Assembly: GCA_003640385.1 (NCBI GenBank)
Contig: RCAB01000117.1
Location: forward strand, 62,001-126,000
DNA length: 64,000 nt
Direction: 5' to 3'
DNA from: Setaria digitata
Taxonomy: Eukaryota > Nematoda > Chromadorea > Rhabditida > Setariidae
Below are positions 28,614-41,704 of this stretch, one piece after another. A program made the position numbers and the translations under genes. Each line of letters opens with the position of its first letter. The first letter of the stretch is position 1. Below the pieces are notes generated by a model. It saw nothing but the letters and a program-made list of their open reading frames with translations. It searched no databases and was not told the DNA's origin.

Positions 28614-29377
28614 GTGTCTCAAGATTCCGATAAAGAAGCCAAACTTGGATGACCCGGTTAATACGCTGCGCAAAAGACTGTTGCGTTATCTGATTTGAAC
28701 GCTGTGACAACTGACAAAGTCGACAACACGTTAATATCACTCTTAGGACCTTCTTTTAATCCTGCAATTCCATAAATTTGAATTTCTAGTGGAAAATGAG
28801 GAGCGGCTTTTGAACATCACAGTAATTATAGCGGGAAAGTTTTTTTAAATTGATTAATTGGTTTGAGAAAAGGTCAGCTGTGATAACTTGTAAACAAGCA
28901 GTAGCAATTTAGCTGTGCCAATAAAAGAGAGAGAGTTAAGGACACTTTTCTTTCCCAGCAAACAACTGCTTCGCTGATGAGAGCTCCAAGAAAAGGCTTT
29001 TTCCCAAGTGCTAGCACCATTGCCTTCGTGAAATCATTAATCAATCCAGCTAATGAAATGAGAAGTTTTGAAATTTGTGAATTACGGTTCATTTAAGCAG
29101 AGAATGCTCGAAGGGACCGACAATTTTGACCACTGCGTCTTCTGCTTTCATTTTCCACTTCTTATGATTTACGATTTTCAAATAACACTAATAAACAATT
29201 AGCACAGAATGGTGCGGATGAATGAGATTGCACGTGCGTGTCATATCTTGGCCAAGAAATTTGAAGCAGTGTTCAGTTATGGAGCAAAAGCATGAAATTG
29301 GCCATCCTCTTTCCACTGCTTCATCAAATTTTCCTCAGACCATCCAACTAGGAGGCTATTTTTCCACGCTGTCATCA

Positions 29378-29611
29378 TTACTGGGAGTTGACTGATGTTT
29401 TACAACAGTATCCAACACTGCCAAGAATGTTTAGTTGTTCACTGTAGAACGCAGAATGAGCAGCGAAATTCATATGGCAAATGTTTTGGAGAGATTGAAT
29501 TTCCATTCCCACCACAGCAGTAGAATCCGTCGTGAAAGCATCAGCCAATTTTGAAGGAATCTGAAAAATGTATCGTCTGAACAGTTGTTCCAATCTATTC
29601 ATAAAGTGCAA
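29378..29611 (-). other. Possible exon, faint BAR-domain-like pattern
   Basis: On the minus strand an acceptor-like TACATTTTTCAG is followed by an open segment starting IPSKLADAFTTDS and containing NFAAHSAFYSEQLNIL. The spacing of hydrophobic and aromatic residues recalls the last helix of BAR-domain proteins. One frame over, the sequence continues VVKHQSTPSNDDSVEK and then a stop, so a one-base shift would give a longer tail. The resemblance is weak and I assign no function. Confidence 0.15.
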
Positions 29612-32600
29612 GCTGTTGCTGCTGCAGTCATCCCACAGATTGGAAGCATATCAGTTGTTTTGTGAACTGATTAGTTTCTTGTCAGTTCTCATTCTAACTG
29701 ACACTCTCTGTTCTACCGAACATTATTTCACCAAAATATTTTAGCACTGCTTGAGAAAAGTGACCTAGAAAGAGGACATTAGACATCCAATGGATAAGGA
29801 TAAGACTTCTGGTTCTGCAAGAAACCTTTGTTCTCAAGCTGCCACACCTAAACAAGTCCTTGAAATTCCTTATTAACTATGTTTGCCACTTAAGTGATAA
29901 GTACTAAACGAACCTCCTCCCCTTGATGTATTTTAAATGTTAATGAAATTTAAAAACAAGGATGCCAGTATGGAAATTACCCACAAATAACGGATAGAAT
30001 CAATACAATGTGAATTGCAACAACTATCCGGCATTCACCATCCACAGGTGACATATTGGTGCGGTGACAGATGACACGAGTGTTGATGTAGAAGTGATAG
30101 TTGGGGACGTCAGAATTCGAACAGTGATCTAAGTGCTCGAATGATAAGTCAAATTACGCTTACAAGCTGGCCCTTTGAGAAGAAGCTATCTCAGGCAGTA
30201 GTTCCTTCCCATCAGAAGGCTGAGTGAGGGAGGATACGGTAGCTGTGTGGCGATGATTACATTATTTTCGTTGATTGCTCTCACTCCTACGGGTAAATGG
30301 GGCTCATTTATGGAAATTTCCGTTTGTCCAATGTTTAGATGCTGACGACAAGTCGTTCATCAAGTGACACCATCAGAATTTCTGTGCTAATTGCAAAATG
30401 GTCGAATATAAATGGGATAGTCAGTAGACTGAATTTAAGAAAGGAACTTTCATCTATAGGAGTTAATTCGAGCTATTAATTAGTGAATTATTTAAATTAC
30501 AAAACGAGTAAAGAATTGGAAGAGATGAAAGTGCATGTTCCGTAAAAGCATACAACAATTCAAATAACAGAAGCGGAATGAAATCCCCTTGTGAATGTTT
30601 CCTCAATCCCAGTCACTTTTTTAGGCTTCTAGTCTGCAAAAATATTTTTGTGCCAAGGAGCAGTATCGAAGACTGAATATCGAGTATGAATATTAATAAT
30701 ATGAACATGAATATGAATATCAGTGTCGAAGACTCCCTTACCATATGATAGTTAACTCACAGTTGGTCTTACTTTCACAGTAAGAGAGCAGGTGGTTCTG
30801 TTGTTACCTTTCAAACCGACACAGGTTCTCAGCACTGCTCAACCAATTCAGTTAGAAAGGATTTGATATAAACAGCGCGAATCATTATTGCGAATATATG
30901 TATTGAGTATTGAGAGACTGATTAGTGATTTATAGTGATAAAATTAAACGAATAATCAATGAATTGCAGTCGGTAAATTGGTGATGGCCAGAAGCAGCGG
31001 TAGTTAATAGCTGGAGGGTTCAACAGAAGTATACCGAACATTATTGCTGTTCGACTTTAAAAAAGAAATACATTTCATAATTCGAGAACATTGAAAGCTG
31101 TGTAAATACCACGCAAAATATGCTTAATGCATGGCCGAAATGCAGAAAGTTGCGGATAGCTATGAAGTATTGTTTGTCAAATTGCGAAAATGATTTGGAC
31201 AAACCACAAACAGTCTCAAAAAATCCAAAAGTGAAAGATTGATTTTTGAACAGACGATTTCATTTCCACTGAACTTCATTCCTTGCCAAAATTTAATCGT
31301 GTCTTCAATCTTAAATGGATTTCAATGTTTGACGTTCCGAACTACTTCGAGTAAAACTCGAGCTTTATAGAAAATTTTAAAAATGATAGCTCGGGGAGTT
31401 TCGAGAATTCTTGCCGTTGTTGTTACGATCTACTTACTCGCTAGAGCAAACGACGATAGTCGAAGACATACCGATCAGGCATTTTTCACTAAAATAGCAC
31501 TTTGTTAATAGCCACAATAAACAAGAGATAGTAGGGAATGGGCTCAGTTCATCTTTTGACATTAGAACTCATTGCGTAAGACTTTCCATGTCAGCTAGTG
31601 AGACTTAGAATGTCGACGAATGGATATGAGATGGAAAATGAATAGACGTAGAACGTTCATTTAAGAATAGTCCTTACAAAATATGACAGGTAAGGCCAAA
31701 CTAGAATCTGCGAAGGACATCAACAAAGTAATTAAAAAGTTTGAAGTGAAAGCAGTTGTAGGGCACATAAAACGGTTCGCTTTAGGTTCACAGCAACGGA
31801 ACCAGACAGGTTACTTCTGAGAGTGGACAATCGGTCACCAACCCGAAATAATTGTCTCATTGTTTGGAGGAACGAGAAAACATTTTGATTATGCCGACCA
31901 TTGGCAATAGAAAATTTTCCCATTATAATGACGTAATTTGCATATGGGTAGTAGCGGTTGTGGGTTGTGATAATTAGCACAGCTACCAATGTTGGTGTCA
32001 TCTGAAACGCGTCAGCCTAATGGTCGAGTGTTGGGTGATTGATGTCCGTTGATCTGGAAATTTTCTCATTTTCAAATTATCTTGGGTTGCGCGAAAACAA
32101 AAAGAATTACCAAGACAGTACTACCCTCCAAGATGACTAAGACCGAGAGAACAGTCTTGAAAAGATTCTAGTCAGATTTATCATAGGAATATTGTTGTTG
32201 CTGGGGGACTGAAAATAGTATCTAAATTATGAAGCAAAAGAAAGTAGTGGTAATATTCAGAAGCACATAAATATTATAAGTGAGCTTTTCAGGCACTGTT
32301 TGTGGCCTGAAAAAAAACAATGTTTCCACTGATATTTTGTATTTTATAGTTCATATTTTTTTCACCCATTTATCTCACATTTTTTACTTTTCTCTGTTTT
32401 ACTTTGCGCGAAAGGTAAGCATATTAACTGTAATTGAAATGTGGACAAAAATTTACAACTGAGACGAAGATGACATACGCGAAGGAAGAAAGAAAGACGT
32501 AGACATATGCAAAGTTTGAAAATGAAGATGATGGAGTGGGCCGGCCAGATTTAGAAGTGACACTTGTTCGATCATTCCAATCAGAATTCTGAGATAATGC

Positions 32601-34185
32601 TGGCAGCTAAACGGATGATTAACCGAGATCGGTCTTAGTGCGATCCTGTGGATGTTACTGAGTCGACGTGAACATCATTCTAGAAATGCTCGACACTAGA
32701 TTGTCATTTTAAAACATAATGACATCTAGTGCTTACTGTTCACTAGACTGTCAATCTTCGGAGGCAGCGATGATTTCATTGTTTCCCCAGTTTTACCACT
32801 TCTAATTAGCGATGATTTTCATTGCACTTACTAATAATTATATTCAGGGTTACTTCAGTAGAAATGACATAAAGCTCACTAATTACTTTAGGGAACTCTG
32901 TTCTGAAGCGAACAATAATGATTAGATTTTTAATTAGCAATTTTTTTGCTGAGGAAAAGCGTCACTAGCTTTGTTGGGATAATCAGTCTCAACGGTTAAA
33001 AACCTCATTAACGATCTGTTGGCCCTCCAGTTGAAGCTCACTCAGAGATCTCAGACTATAGGAACAAATGGTTTTGCAATTACTGCATCAGTACAGTGAA
33101 CTGTGCGAAATGATCAGCTGATGTTATTTTACCTAATAGAATTAATTGTATAAATGAGGAAAATGAGTATTCAATCCTCTCCACACTTTCAGATATAGTA
33201 AGCAGGAGAGTAAAGGAAGTGATGCTAGTGACGTGAAGTGAAACGTGTGCCGAGCAGTTCCTTTCACTTGTACTCGTACCTCTAGCGGTTGCGTACACCA
33301 CTTCTTCCTGCACCAGTTTCTTCGTAGTTGATAGATTTCTTGCATTGTCCCAAGTACAACCATCTTATCACTACTGCAGTTGATAACACGAGTGGAATTA
33401 TTTCTCAATAATAAAATATTGTCAGTGTAAATTTCATCAGTAGGTTCTATATAACTGCACTTCAAAGCAGAGCTACTTCAGTATTTGGCTTTCAACATAT
33501 ATTTTAAAGTTCTTTGCTTTTCATGTGATCTTTAAAATCATTAGACTAGTTCCATTGTTTTGAAAGTTTAAGATCGGAAAAATCGTTCTTGCTCCTGATA
33601 TAAAAAAATCATTTTATATCCTTTAACCGTTTTTTGACATAACTGACGCCCTCTGCTATTTCATTTTCCTGTATTTTTCTCACTGTTCCAACTGTGACCT
33701 CTGTTACCAGATCATCCACAAAGTGTTTTTTAAAATTTCAAAACAGTTTTCTATTAAATTTCAGATTTGATTTTTTAAAAACCAAATACAAAATTTATTT
33801 CTAATTCAACAAGATGTAGAACAGTATCAGGATTTTCCTTTTCCGTCTTCAGACTTAAGAAGTATATTAACATTTTTAAATTCAATGGAGTTTAGATTCT
33901 TTGTACAAAAAGTGATATATGTCAAAATAGACAATCTGCAAAATTTCTGGTTTTGTAAAGCCTCGAACCGACGAAAAAGGATTAAATTATTTAGACGCTC
34001 GAAAAACGTTTCAAGAATTTTATCCAGAGTTCAGGATGGAAAAGGCCACATAATTTAAACTGGATGGAGTATATGTGTATCTAAAGTTTCAGTGGATTAT
34101 CAATTTACCACCAATAAATATGTTTAGTAGTGAGAGAACCTAAAGGTGAAACTGATGAAGTTTTTAGATGGACTGTCGAACCTAA
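29612..34185. other. Region without a supported gene
   Basis: No identifiable gene is seen. A 107-codon frame on the minus strand (33142-33465) has no recognisable content. On the minus strand AATAAA (plus-strand 33794-33799) could serve as a poly(A) signal for the small gene ending at 34186. Confidence 0.45.
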
Positions 34186-34470
34186 TTACAAATTATAATT
34201 TTCCTTATGTACCCGAACTTTCCAGCAAAGGAAGCCAAACAGTACACCACCACTTAAACCTATAAGGAAGCCAACTATCATGCCACGAAAAAAATATCGG
34301 CTCCAGGAAGCCTCTTCCACGACATCACAGTTTCCAGTCTCATCATCTCCTATCCAATAATGTTCTGCTACTCCGTCACCCGGAAAGAGGAAATCCGGTT
34401 TGAGTTCCTGGCAGTGTATCACTGTGAAGCACAACACCATCACTATGTGTACTGAAATGGCAAGAAACAT
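34186..34470 (-). CDS. Small type I membrane protein with glycine-zipper helix (copy A)
   Basis: This single-exon gene encodes 94 aa and I do not recognise the family. Residues 1-20 form a signal peptide ending ...VIHC. Residues 21-62 are acidic and carry W39, the pair G46-x-C48 and W56. Residues 63-83 form a transmembrane helix with glycines at 63, 67, 71, 75 and 79, a strict every-fourth pattern (glycine zipper) that usually mediates helix packing and oligomerisation. The last 11 residues are basic and hydrophilic, giving a predicted lumenal N-terminus and a short cytoplasmic tail. CTCACTTTTCAG ends 8 nt upstream of the ATG, a likely trans-splice acceptor supporting this start. A paralogue lies about 630 bp away on the same strand (35101-35382). 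Function is unknown. Confidence 0.7.
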   Translation of the reverse strand: MFLAISVHIVMVLCFTVIHCQELKPDFLFPGDGVAEHYWIGDDETGNCDVVEEASWSRYFFRGMIVGFLIGLSGGVLFGFLCWKVRVHKENYNL

Positions 34471-35100
34471 TTACGGACCTGAAAAGTGAGGTAGACACGC
34501 GAAGTTCTCGTGACCCAGGAGTTGCAGAAGAATCTGGGCTAATTTTAAATTTAGACTAAACTAAGGCTAATTTTCTAAACAAAAACTGAAAAAAATTTTG
34601 ACACTACAACCAAGTTTTCACCTTCGAAAATGACTTACTCCCTCAGATATGGCACTTTAATTACTTTTAGAGATCATTGTTGATGCATAAATAATTAAAA
34701 TATATAAGACAAAACGAACGAACCCACCATACAACATTTCAGTTTCAGGCGCACTGAAGAGAAAGAAGAGCTGCTGACAGCTTAAAATTTCTTTATCAGT
34801 ACTGAAAATGATTCGAGAAATCTGAATAAGTGGAATCAATTGCTTTGAACACTGTCTATTTTCCTTGTAAACTTTCCTGGCACCGGATGTGAATGAAATT
34901 TGGAAGTAAATTTTAGGAGAACCGGGTAACTAGATAAATAGAAGTGATCAAAGAAGCATTTCAACAATCACTGTCTCCCGCCACAACTGGAAGTCAGGAA
35001 GAGTACCGGAAATAACAGAACTGATATGATCACTCAGCTTTACACATTAAATATTTCGATTTATGTTAAGAAGGAAAAAGTTGACAAAGTAGTTTCTCAA
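34471..35100. other. Spacer between the two small paralogous genes
   Basis: These 630 bases separate the two glycine-zipper genes. Apart from the acceptor-like CTTTTCAG in front of copy A (reverse complement at 34479-34486) I see nothing coding that I trust. Confidence 0.5.
34479..34486 (-). promoter_or_regulatory. Predicted trans-splice acceptor of copy A
   Basis: On the minus strand CTTTTCAG ends 8 nt upstream of the ATG at 34470. No upstream exon is evident, so spliced-leader addition is the simplest reading. Confidence 0.5.
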
Positions 35101-35382
35101 TCACGACGGGAACTGAAGATTTTTGAGGATACAGTGATAAACGAATGCGATGCATAAGGTAACGCCAGAGATGGCGCCCAAAAGTAGGCCGACCAAATAT
35201 CCGATGACAGCAGGCTTCATCCAGGCGTGCTCGTCACTCTTGCAATCACCTGCAATTTTAGCCTGCAGAACCCACTGGTCATCCTCATCTTCCTGTGATT
35301 TCTCGTCGTAAGCATCTCGGAAACACCATGTCGAGCCCAGACACAATGTGATGATTATGCTTACTGAAAGGAAAGTTAACAC
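35101..35382 (-). CDS. Small type I membrane protein with glycine-zipper helix (copy B, no ATG)
   Basis: The open frame of 93 residues is collinear with the gene at 34186-34470. Shared positions are V7, C14 and C20 of the signal peptide, W37, G45-x-C47, W54, and a transmembrane helix with glycines at 61, 65, 69 and 73. The distance from Trp to the first zipper glycine is 7 residues in both copies. The lumenal segment is highly acidic (EDEDD at 31-35). The codon aligned with the sister ATG is GTG, an in-frame stop lies four codons upstream, and the first in-frame ATG comes only at residue 55. CTTTCCTTTCAG lies just inside the frame and could be a cis acceptor from an unseen upstream exon. Either that, or the gene uses GTG, or it has lost its start. 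Confidence 0.5.
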   Translation of the reverse strand: MLTFLSVSIIITLCLGSTWCFRDAYDEKSQEDEDDQWVLQAKIAGDCKSDEHAWMKPAVIGYLVGLLLGAISGVTLCIAFVYHCILKNLQFPS

Positions 35383-36315
35383 TTTGAATGACAGTTAATT
35401 TATTCATTAAACTCTTAAGTTGTCCTTTAATGCCAAATAGCACGGAACGAACATCAATTCTACAGCAGAAATCAGATAAAAGAGTTTGTTACCGTACTGG
35501 AATTTCAAAATAAAAATATTCATTAAACAAACTTCCAATGGAAATATTTTAAGTGTCACAAAGAAAAGGATAACATTTCCGGTTGTTCTGAATAGTACGA
35601 AGGTCTGGCCATGCGACTCGGCAAGGCCTGACCTCTCCTCCTTCCTAACTCCGAAAAGTGAAAAAAGTGCCAACCAACCGAAAAACATGGAATGGACCAG
35701 AAAGGATAACGAGCAGATACTTCCGAATAACTACTCTTTAATTTTTGCATAAATGAAATTAGTCGAAGTTGGGAAGCAATAGATTAACGGCCATAAAATG
35801 TCCTCAGACTGACCTATGACCTGGTCGTCGACTCATCGATAATCCCTCAATTACTGGTTTATTCGCTGAAAATTCCATAACAAGAAAACCTCACATACTA
35901 ACTGCGTATATACTAATGAAAAAATGATAGATTAGATTCCGAAAGCTGAGATGCAAGCAGATAACGCTGTAAGGATATCATTGAACGGGAGGGACGGACA
36001 GTATGAGAAAATAGAGAGTGCCAGAATAAGAGATGCTCGCGACATGAAAAGCAGCAGAGAGGAAGATAAAGGCGACGCTACACTCCATTGCAGTGCGAAG
36101 TATCCACTGCACTGCTACAGAAATGATCAAGGGGGTTCGGGTTCGAATTGCGATCGGTGTGATTTGGTTGTTGCGAAAGTCACCGAATGTGGGTTGTTTG
36201 GGGAGGCGAAGGTAGACCTGTATGGGTAACGTGTGTTGTGGGAGATGCTGCACTCTGTGGCTTTTTTTCTGGACAAATTCCAGAAGTGTTTAGAGTAGAA
36301 ACATTAATGGATATG
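35383..36315. other. Intergenic region between divergent genes
   Basis: This lies between the minus-strand small gene and the plus-strand proteasome gene and should contain promoters for both. Overlapping open frames on both strands at 35951-36253 (92 and 91 codons) have no recognisable content. No core promoter motif is obvious. Confidence 0.45.
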
Positions 36316-36323
36316 TTCTTTAG
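36316..36323 (+). promoter_or_regulatory. Predicted spliced-leader acceptor abutting the pas-4 ATG
   Basis: TTCTTTAG is followed directly by the ATG of the proteasome gene. Acceptors touching the start codon are typical of spliced-leader trans-splicing in nematodes, and the homologous protein starts at this position. Confidence 0.6.
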
Positions 36324-38569
<2,246 letters not shown>

Positions 38570-39007
38570 TTTTTTTTCCCGGATTTCCCATTCGTTAATT
38601 TGCACATATTTGTTGGTCATAAAATTCATTTATGCGTAAATTAATCCATAACTGAAATGCCAGGCACATTGTTACAATGTCAGCAACCCGACATTTTTGA
38701 AGACTTCAACTTAGTTAAGTTTCTATATAAGGATGTGCTTTAACTTCCCATGTTCTCAAACAAGAAAATTGCTGTTATAAATGCCCTTGATTTAGCCTTC
38801 TATCATTTTGACGAACTTGTTGAAAACAGAGGTGTTCACTTCAAACATGAAATGTCAGTAAGTTACAGGATGTTGGGATTCGTCGTCCACATGGATTTAC
38901 ACCCATCATTAGTCTTGAATTTGCTGTTTAGGGCTAAAACTAGATTGTGTAATTTTCACCTATGTGCCGATGTTATACCTTAATTCATTTGTTGCTATAT
39001 TGAAGAG

Positions 39008-39013
39008 AATAAA
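39008..39013 (+). terminator. Candidate poly(A) signal for pas-4
   Basis: AATAAA about 440 nt after the pas-4 stop. A second AATAAA lies at 39238. I cannot tell which is used. Confidence 0.35.
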
Positions 39014-39062
39014 TCGCATCCCTCAGATGTATCCTCTCCAGCAACTCATGTTCTTTCCTTCA

Positions 39063-39084
39063 ATATATATATATATATATATAT
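39063..39084. repeat. AT dinucleotide repeat
   Basis: Eleven AT units in the spacer between the proteasome and SmB genes. This is a simple repeat. Confidence 0.9.
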
Positions 39085-39379
39085 TTATACATATAAGTAG
39101 GCTGTTAACCATTGATGAGTCGCATTTTCTATTTCTCGGCAATTACTCATCAGATTCCACGAATACACGCCATTTGAATTTTGATGCAAATTATGATTCT
39201 TCAGTCATCAGGAGTGGGCTTAGACTGGTAGGATCTGAATAAATTGCTCTGGGTTGGGCAAGGGTTGACCCCGCCTCTAAGGTCGCGGAATGCCAGTGAG
39301 ATGATGTTTTAATGAAGTGATTTTGTGTGGTAAGTACATTGGCTTAAGATCCTGAAAGGGTGGGGGAGTGTGTTGCCTA

Positions 39380-39390
39380 CCAATGATTGG
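39380..39390. promoter_or_regulatory. Palindromic CCAAT pair upstream of snr-2
   Basis: CCAATGATTGG places two CCAAT cores in opposite orientation, about 127 nt before the snr-2 ATG. CCAAT is the recognition core of NF-Y, and the distance suits a proximal promoter. Function is inferred. Confidence 0.35.
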
Positions 39391-39462
39391 TTGGGACGTG
39401 TGGAATTTGTTAGAAAAACTTCAGAATTCATCAGTTGTAAAGCACTGCTTTCATCGACAGCG

Positions 39463-39471
39463 TCTTTACAG
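39463..39471 (+). promoter_or_regulatory. Predicted trans-splice acceptor of snr-2
   Basis: TCTTTACAG ends 45 nt upstream of the ATG. No upstream coding exon is expected from the protein, so this is a candidate spliced-leader site. Confidence 0.35.
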
Positions 39472-39516
39472 GTTTTCATTTGAAACTGCGTACCGAGAGA
39501 TCTCATAGTTGTCAAC

Positions 39517-41206
39517 ATGGTGAGTGGTTACTGTTTTGTTTTTGCTTCTTCATTTATTAGTTTGCTTGTCAATACTGCTTCAACTTATTCAGACTATTCG
39601 GATTAATGATTATTCATGTCGCGTAACTTTAATGTGCTTGTATTTTCTGCTGGTAACGTATTATTGACAGCTGTCGAATATCTTTTCATTTAGGTGCATA
39701 AATTCTTTTAAGTGGAGTAGTTTTTCTGGTTTTATTATGTGATTGCATTACAGACGATCAGCAAAAACAATAAAATGATGTCTCATTTGAACCGTAAAAT
39801 GAAGGTGGTGCTGTTAGATTCGAGGACTTTCGTTGGCTACTTCAAGGGTATTCTGCTTCTTTCGTTTAATGTAAAGTTTGAAGATTTTAAGAAAATTATA
39901 ATGCTGGTAGTCATGTTTTTCCAGTCCATTTCCTGTCCATCCGTACTAGTAATATCATGTCCTTTTTTTACTTTTTTACCTTTAGCTTTCGACAAACACA
40001 TGAATATTCTTCTATGTGACTGTGAAGAATTGCGTCGAATCAAACCAAAACCAGGGAAAAAGATTGCTGAGGTAATATTATTTGCGAAAAAAAAAAAGGA
40101 ATATCTATGTTAAATTGGTTTCGACTCTTGTTTCATATACTCTAGCATACACTTTAAAATGATGAAGCCTCATTTTATTCTTCTCTTTTTTTTTGTGGCA
40201 TTGTATTGTTTAAACTGTATCATTGCTTTTGGTATCCACAGTAACTATTAAACTAAACAGAGTAGGTATTACTGAAGATGAAATTATTGTCAGTTAATTG
40301 GTTTATATTCATTATTCGAACATGCTAGTTAATAGTGGCAGTATTTTTCCTTTTATGCTGTCCGGATTTAATTTAATTTAAGGAAAATATACTGCTTATA
40401 GATCTTCTGTTTCTTTTTGTGTGTAATTTGTAAAATTTTTCGATGTTTACGGTTTTTTTTTTCCAGGGAGAAGAAAAACGAACACTGGGTTTGGTGTTAT
40501 TGCGTGGTGAGCATATAGTGTCAATGACTGTTCAATCTAATGAGCAAGATGAAGATTCAAAACAGCAAGGAAAGGCAGGTAACATCGGTGGGCCTGGTGC
40601 GGCAAAACCTGCTGGACGTGGTATGGGGCCACCAATGGTCGGACCTCCTGGACCTGCACCTGGTTAGATTTGTGGTTTTCTCTGTATCTGTGAATTTGAA
40701 ATATACGCATAAAAGAGAGAAAAAGAAAAGGATGGGAGCTGACATAGTAATATTTCCACTATTTTTTTAAAAGAAGGGGAAATTTTTATGCCATAGAAGG
40801 AATGAAAAAAGAATATATTGATAAGATTTATATTAATTTTTTTTTCACATGAATCCGTACGCTTTTTCTTGGGAAAAGTGACATGTTTCTGAAAAGACTA
40901 ATTTTTTTATTCATAGGACAAGTTTTTGTTGCGTGAAAGGAAAGTCTAGAAGTTCCATTTGAATAATGAATGAACTTTATGACTTTTCTTAGAATAATGA
41001 TATATTTAAAACAAAAATAGATAAAGATAAGTAGACATTTTCAATCATCGCAACATTGTATTAATTTTAATTTTCCAGGTTTACAAGGGGCAGTGCGTGG
41101 TATTGGTGGTCCTGGTATGGGAATGATGCAACCTCAACCAATGCCGGGTGCACCACCCTTCGTTGTTCCGCAAGTTTTCCCACCAAGAGGACCAATGTAT
41201 CATTAA
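39517..41206 (+). CDS. snr-2: Small nuclear ribonucleoprotein-associated protein B (SmB)
   Basis: SmB is a core Sm-ring protein that binds the Sm site of U1, U2, U4 and U5 snRNAs in the spliceosome. In nematodes the ring also assembles on SL RNA. Exons: 39517-39519 (only the ATG), 39754-39847, 39986-40071, 40467-40662, 41079-41206, giving 168 aa. Sm1 spans about residues 18-50 with the D35-K-H-M-N39 signature. Sm2 spans about 66-83 (LGLVLLRGEHIVSMTV) with R74-G75. The tail is rich in Gly, Pro and Met (GRGMGPPMVGPPGPAPG, then PMPGAPPFVVP) like other SmB tails. The one-codon first exon is inferred: the next exon starts directly with TISKNNKM, and a perfect donor GTGAGT follows this ATG. Confidence 0.95.
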
Positions 41207-41660
41207 TTTTGAAAAATATTATTTCTCATGTTGTTTCTCGTTTTTCCGTTCTTTAACATATATGTTTCATGCAGTTTGCATTTTTTTTTCAGTTGAAGTT
41301 CCCAATAAAAAATTTGTTTTGGATCAATTTCTTGAATATATTTATTGGTCTGAGTCCCAGGTCTTTAGAAACAGATTTAATCGATCAATGCAATAACTTA
41401 ATGCTTATACAGCTAAAAATAGTTTAGTTCTTCTTAGGCGCAGTTTTTTATACTTTGACTTTAGGGAGAAAATACAGTATTTTTTATATTATTTTGCTTC
41501 TCTGTTCCGAAAAAGATTCATGAGAATTTGCCATTGAATTCGGCTGCATTTTCAGTTGCGTTCGAAACTCGCTGGAGAAAGAGTAATCTACTTAACTGCA
41601 TTTGAAACTGAGTAATTAGGCAAGATTCCCGAACGTTGCTGATTGTAGCTTCATTAGTGG
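41207..41660. other. Short intergenic region, snr-2 to ola-1
   Basis: It contains the snr-2 poly(A) signal at 41304-41309 and leads to a spliced-leader-type acceptor before ola-1. The stop-to-ATG distance is 498 nt, compatible with a shared operon. Confidence 0.6.
41304..41309 (+). terminator. Poly(A) signal of snr-2
   Basis: AATAAA about 100 nt after the snr-2 stop, a normal position for cleavage and polyadenylation. Confidence 0.65.
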
Positions 41661-41669
41661 CATTTTCAG
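41661..41669 (+). promoter_or_regulatory. Predicted trans-splice acceptor of ola-1
   Basis: CATTTTCAG ends 35 nt before the ola-1 ATG. With the snr-2 poly(A) signal about 355 nt upstream, this arrangement would fit a downstream operon gene receiving a spliced leader. Confidence 0.5.
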
Positions 41670-41704
41670 CTGATCCAAGATATTTATTAGCAATCGAACG
41701 AATA

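Larger units (their letters stand above)
38570..39462. other. Intergenic region, pas-4 to snr-2
   Basis: It holds the pas-4 3' end, with AATAAA at 39008-39013 and again at 39238-39243, an AT microsatellite (39063-39084), a short GC-richer patch near 39245-39300, and a palindromic CCAAT pair at 39380-39390. No RNA gene is recognised. Confidence 0.6.
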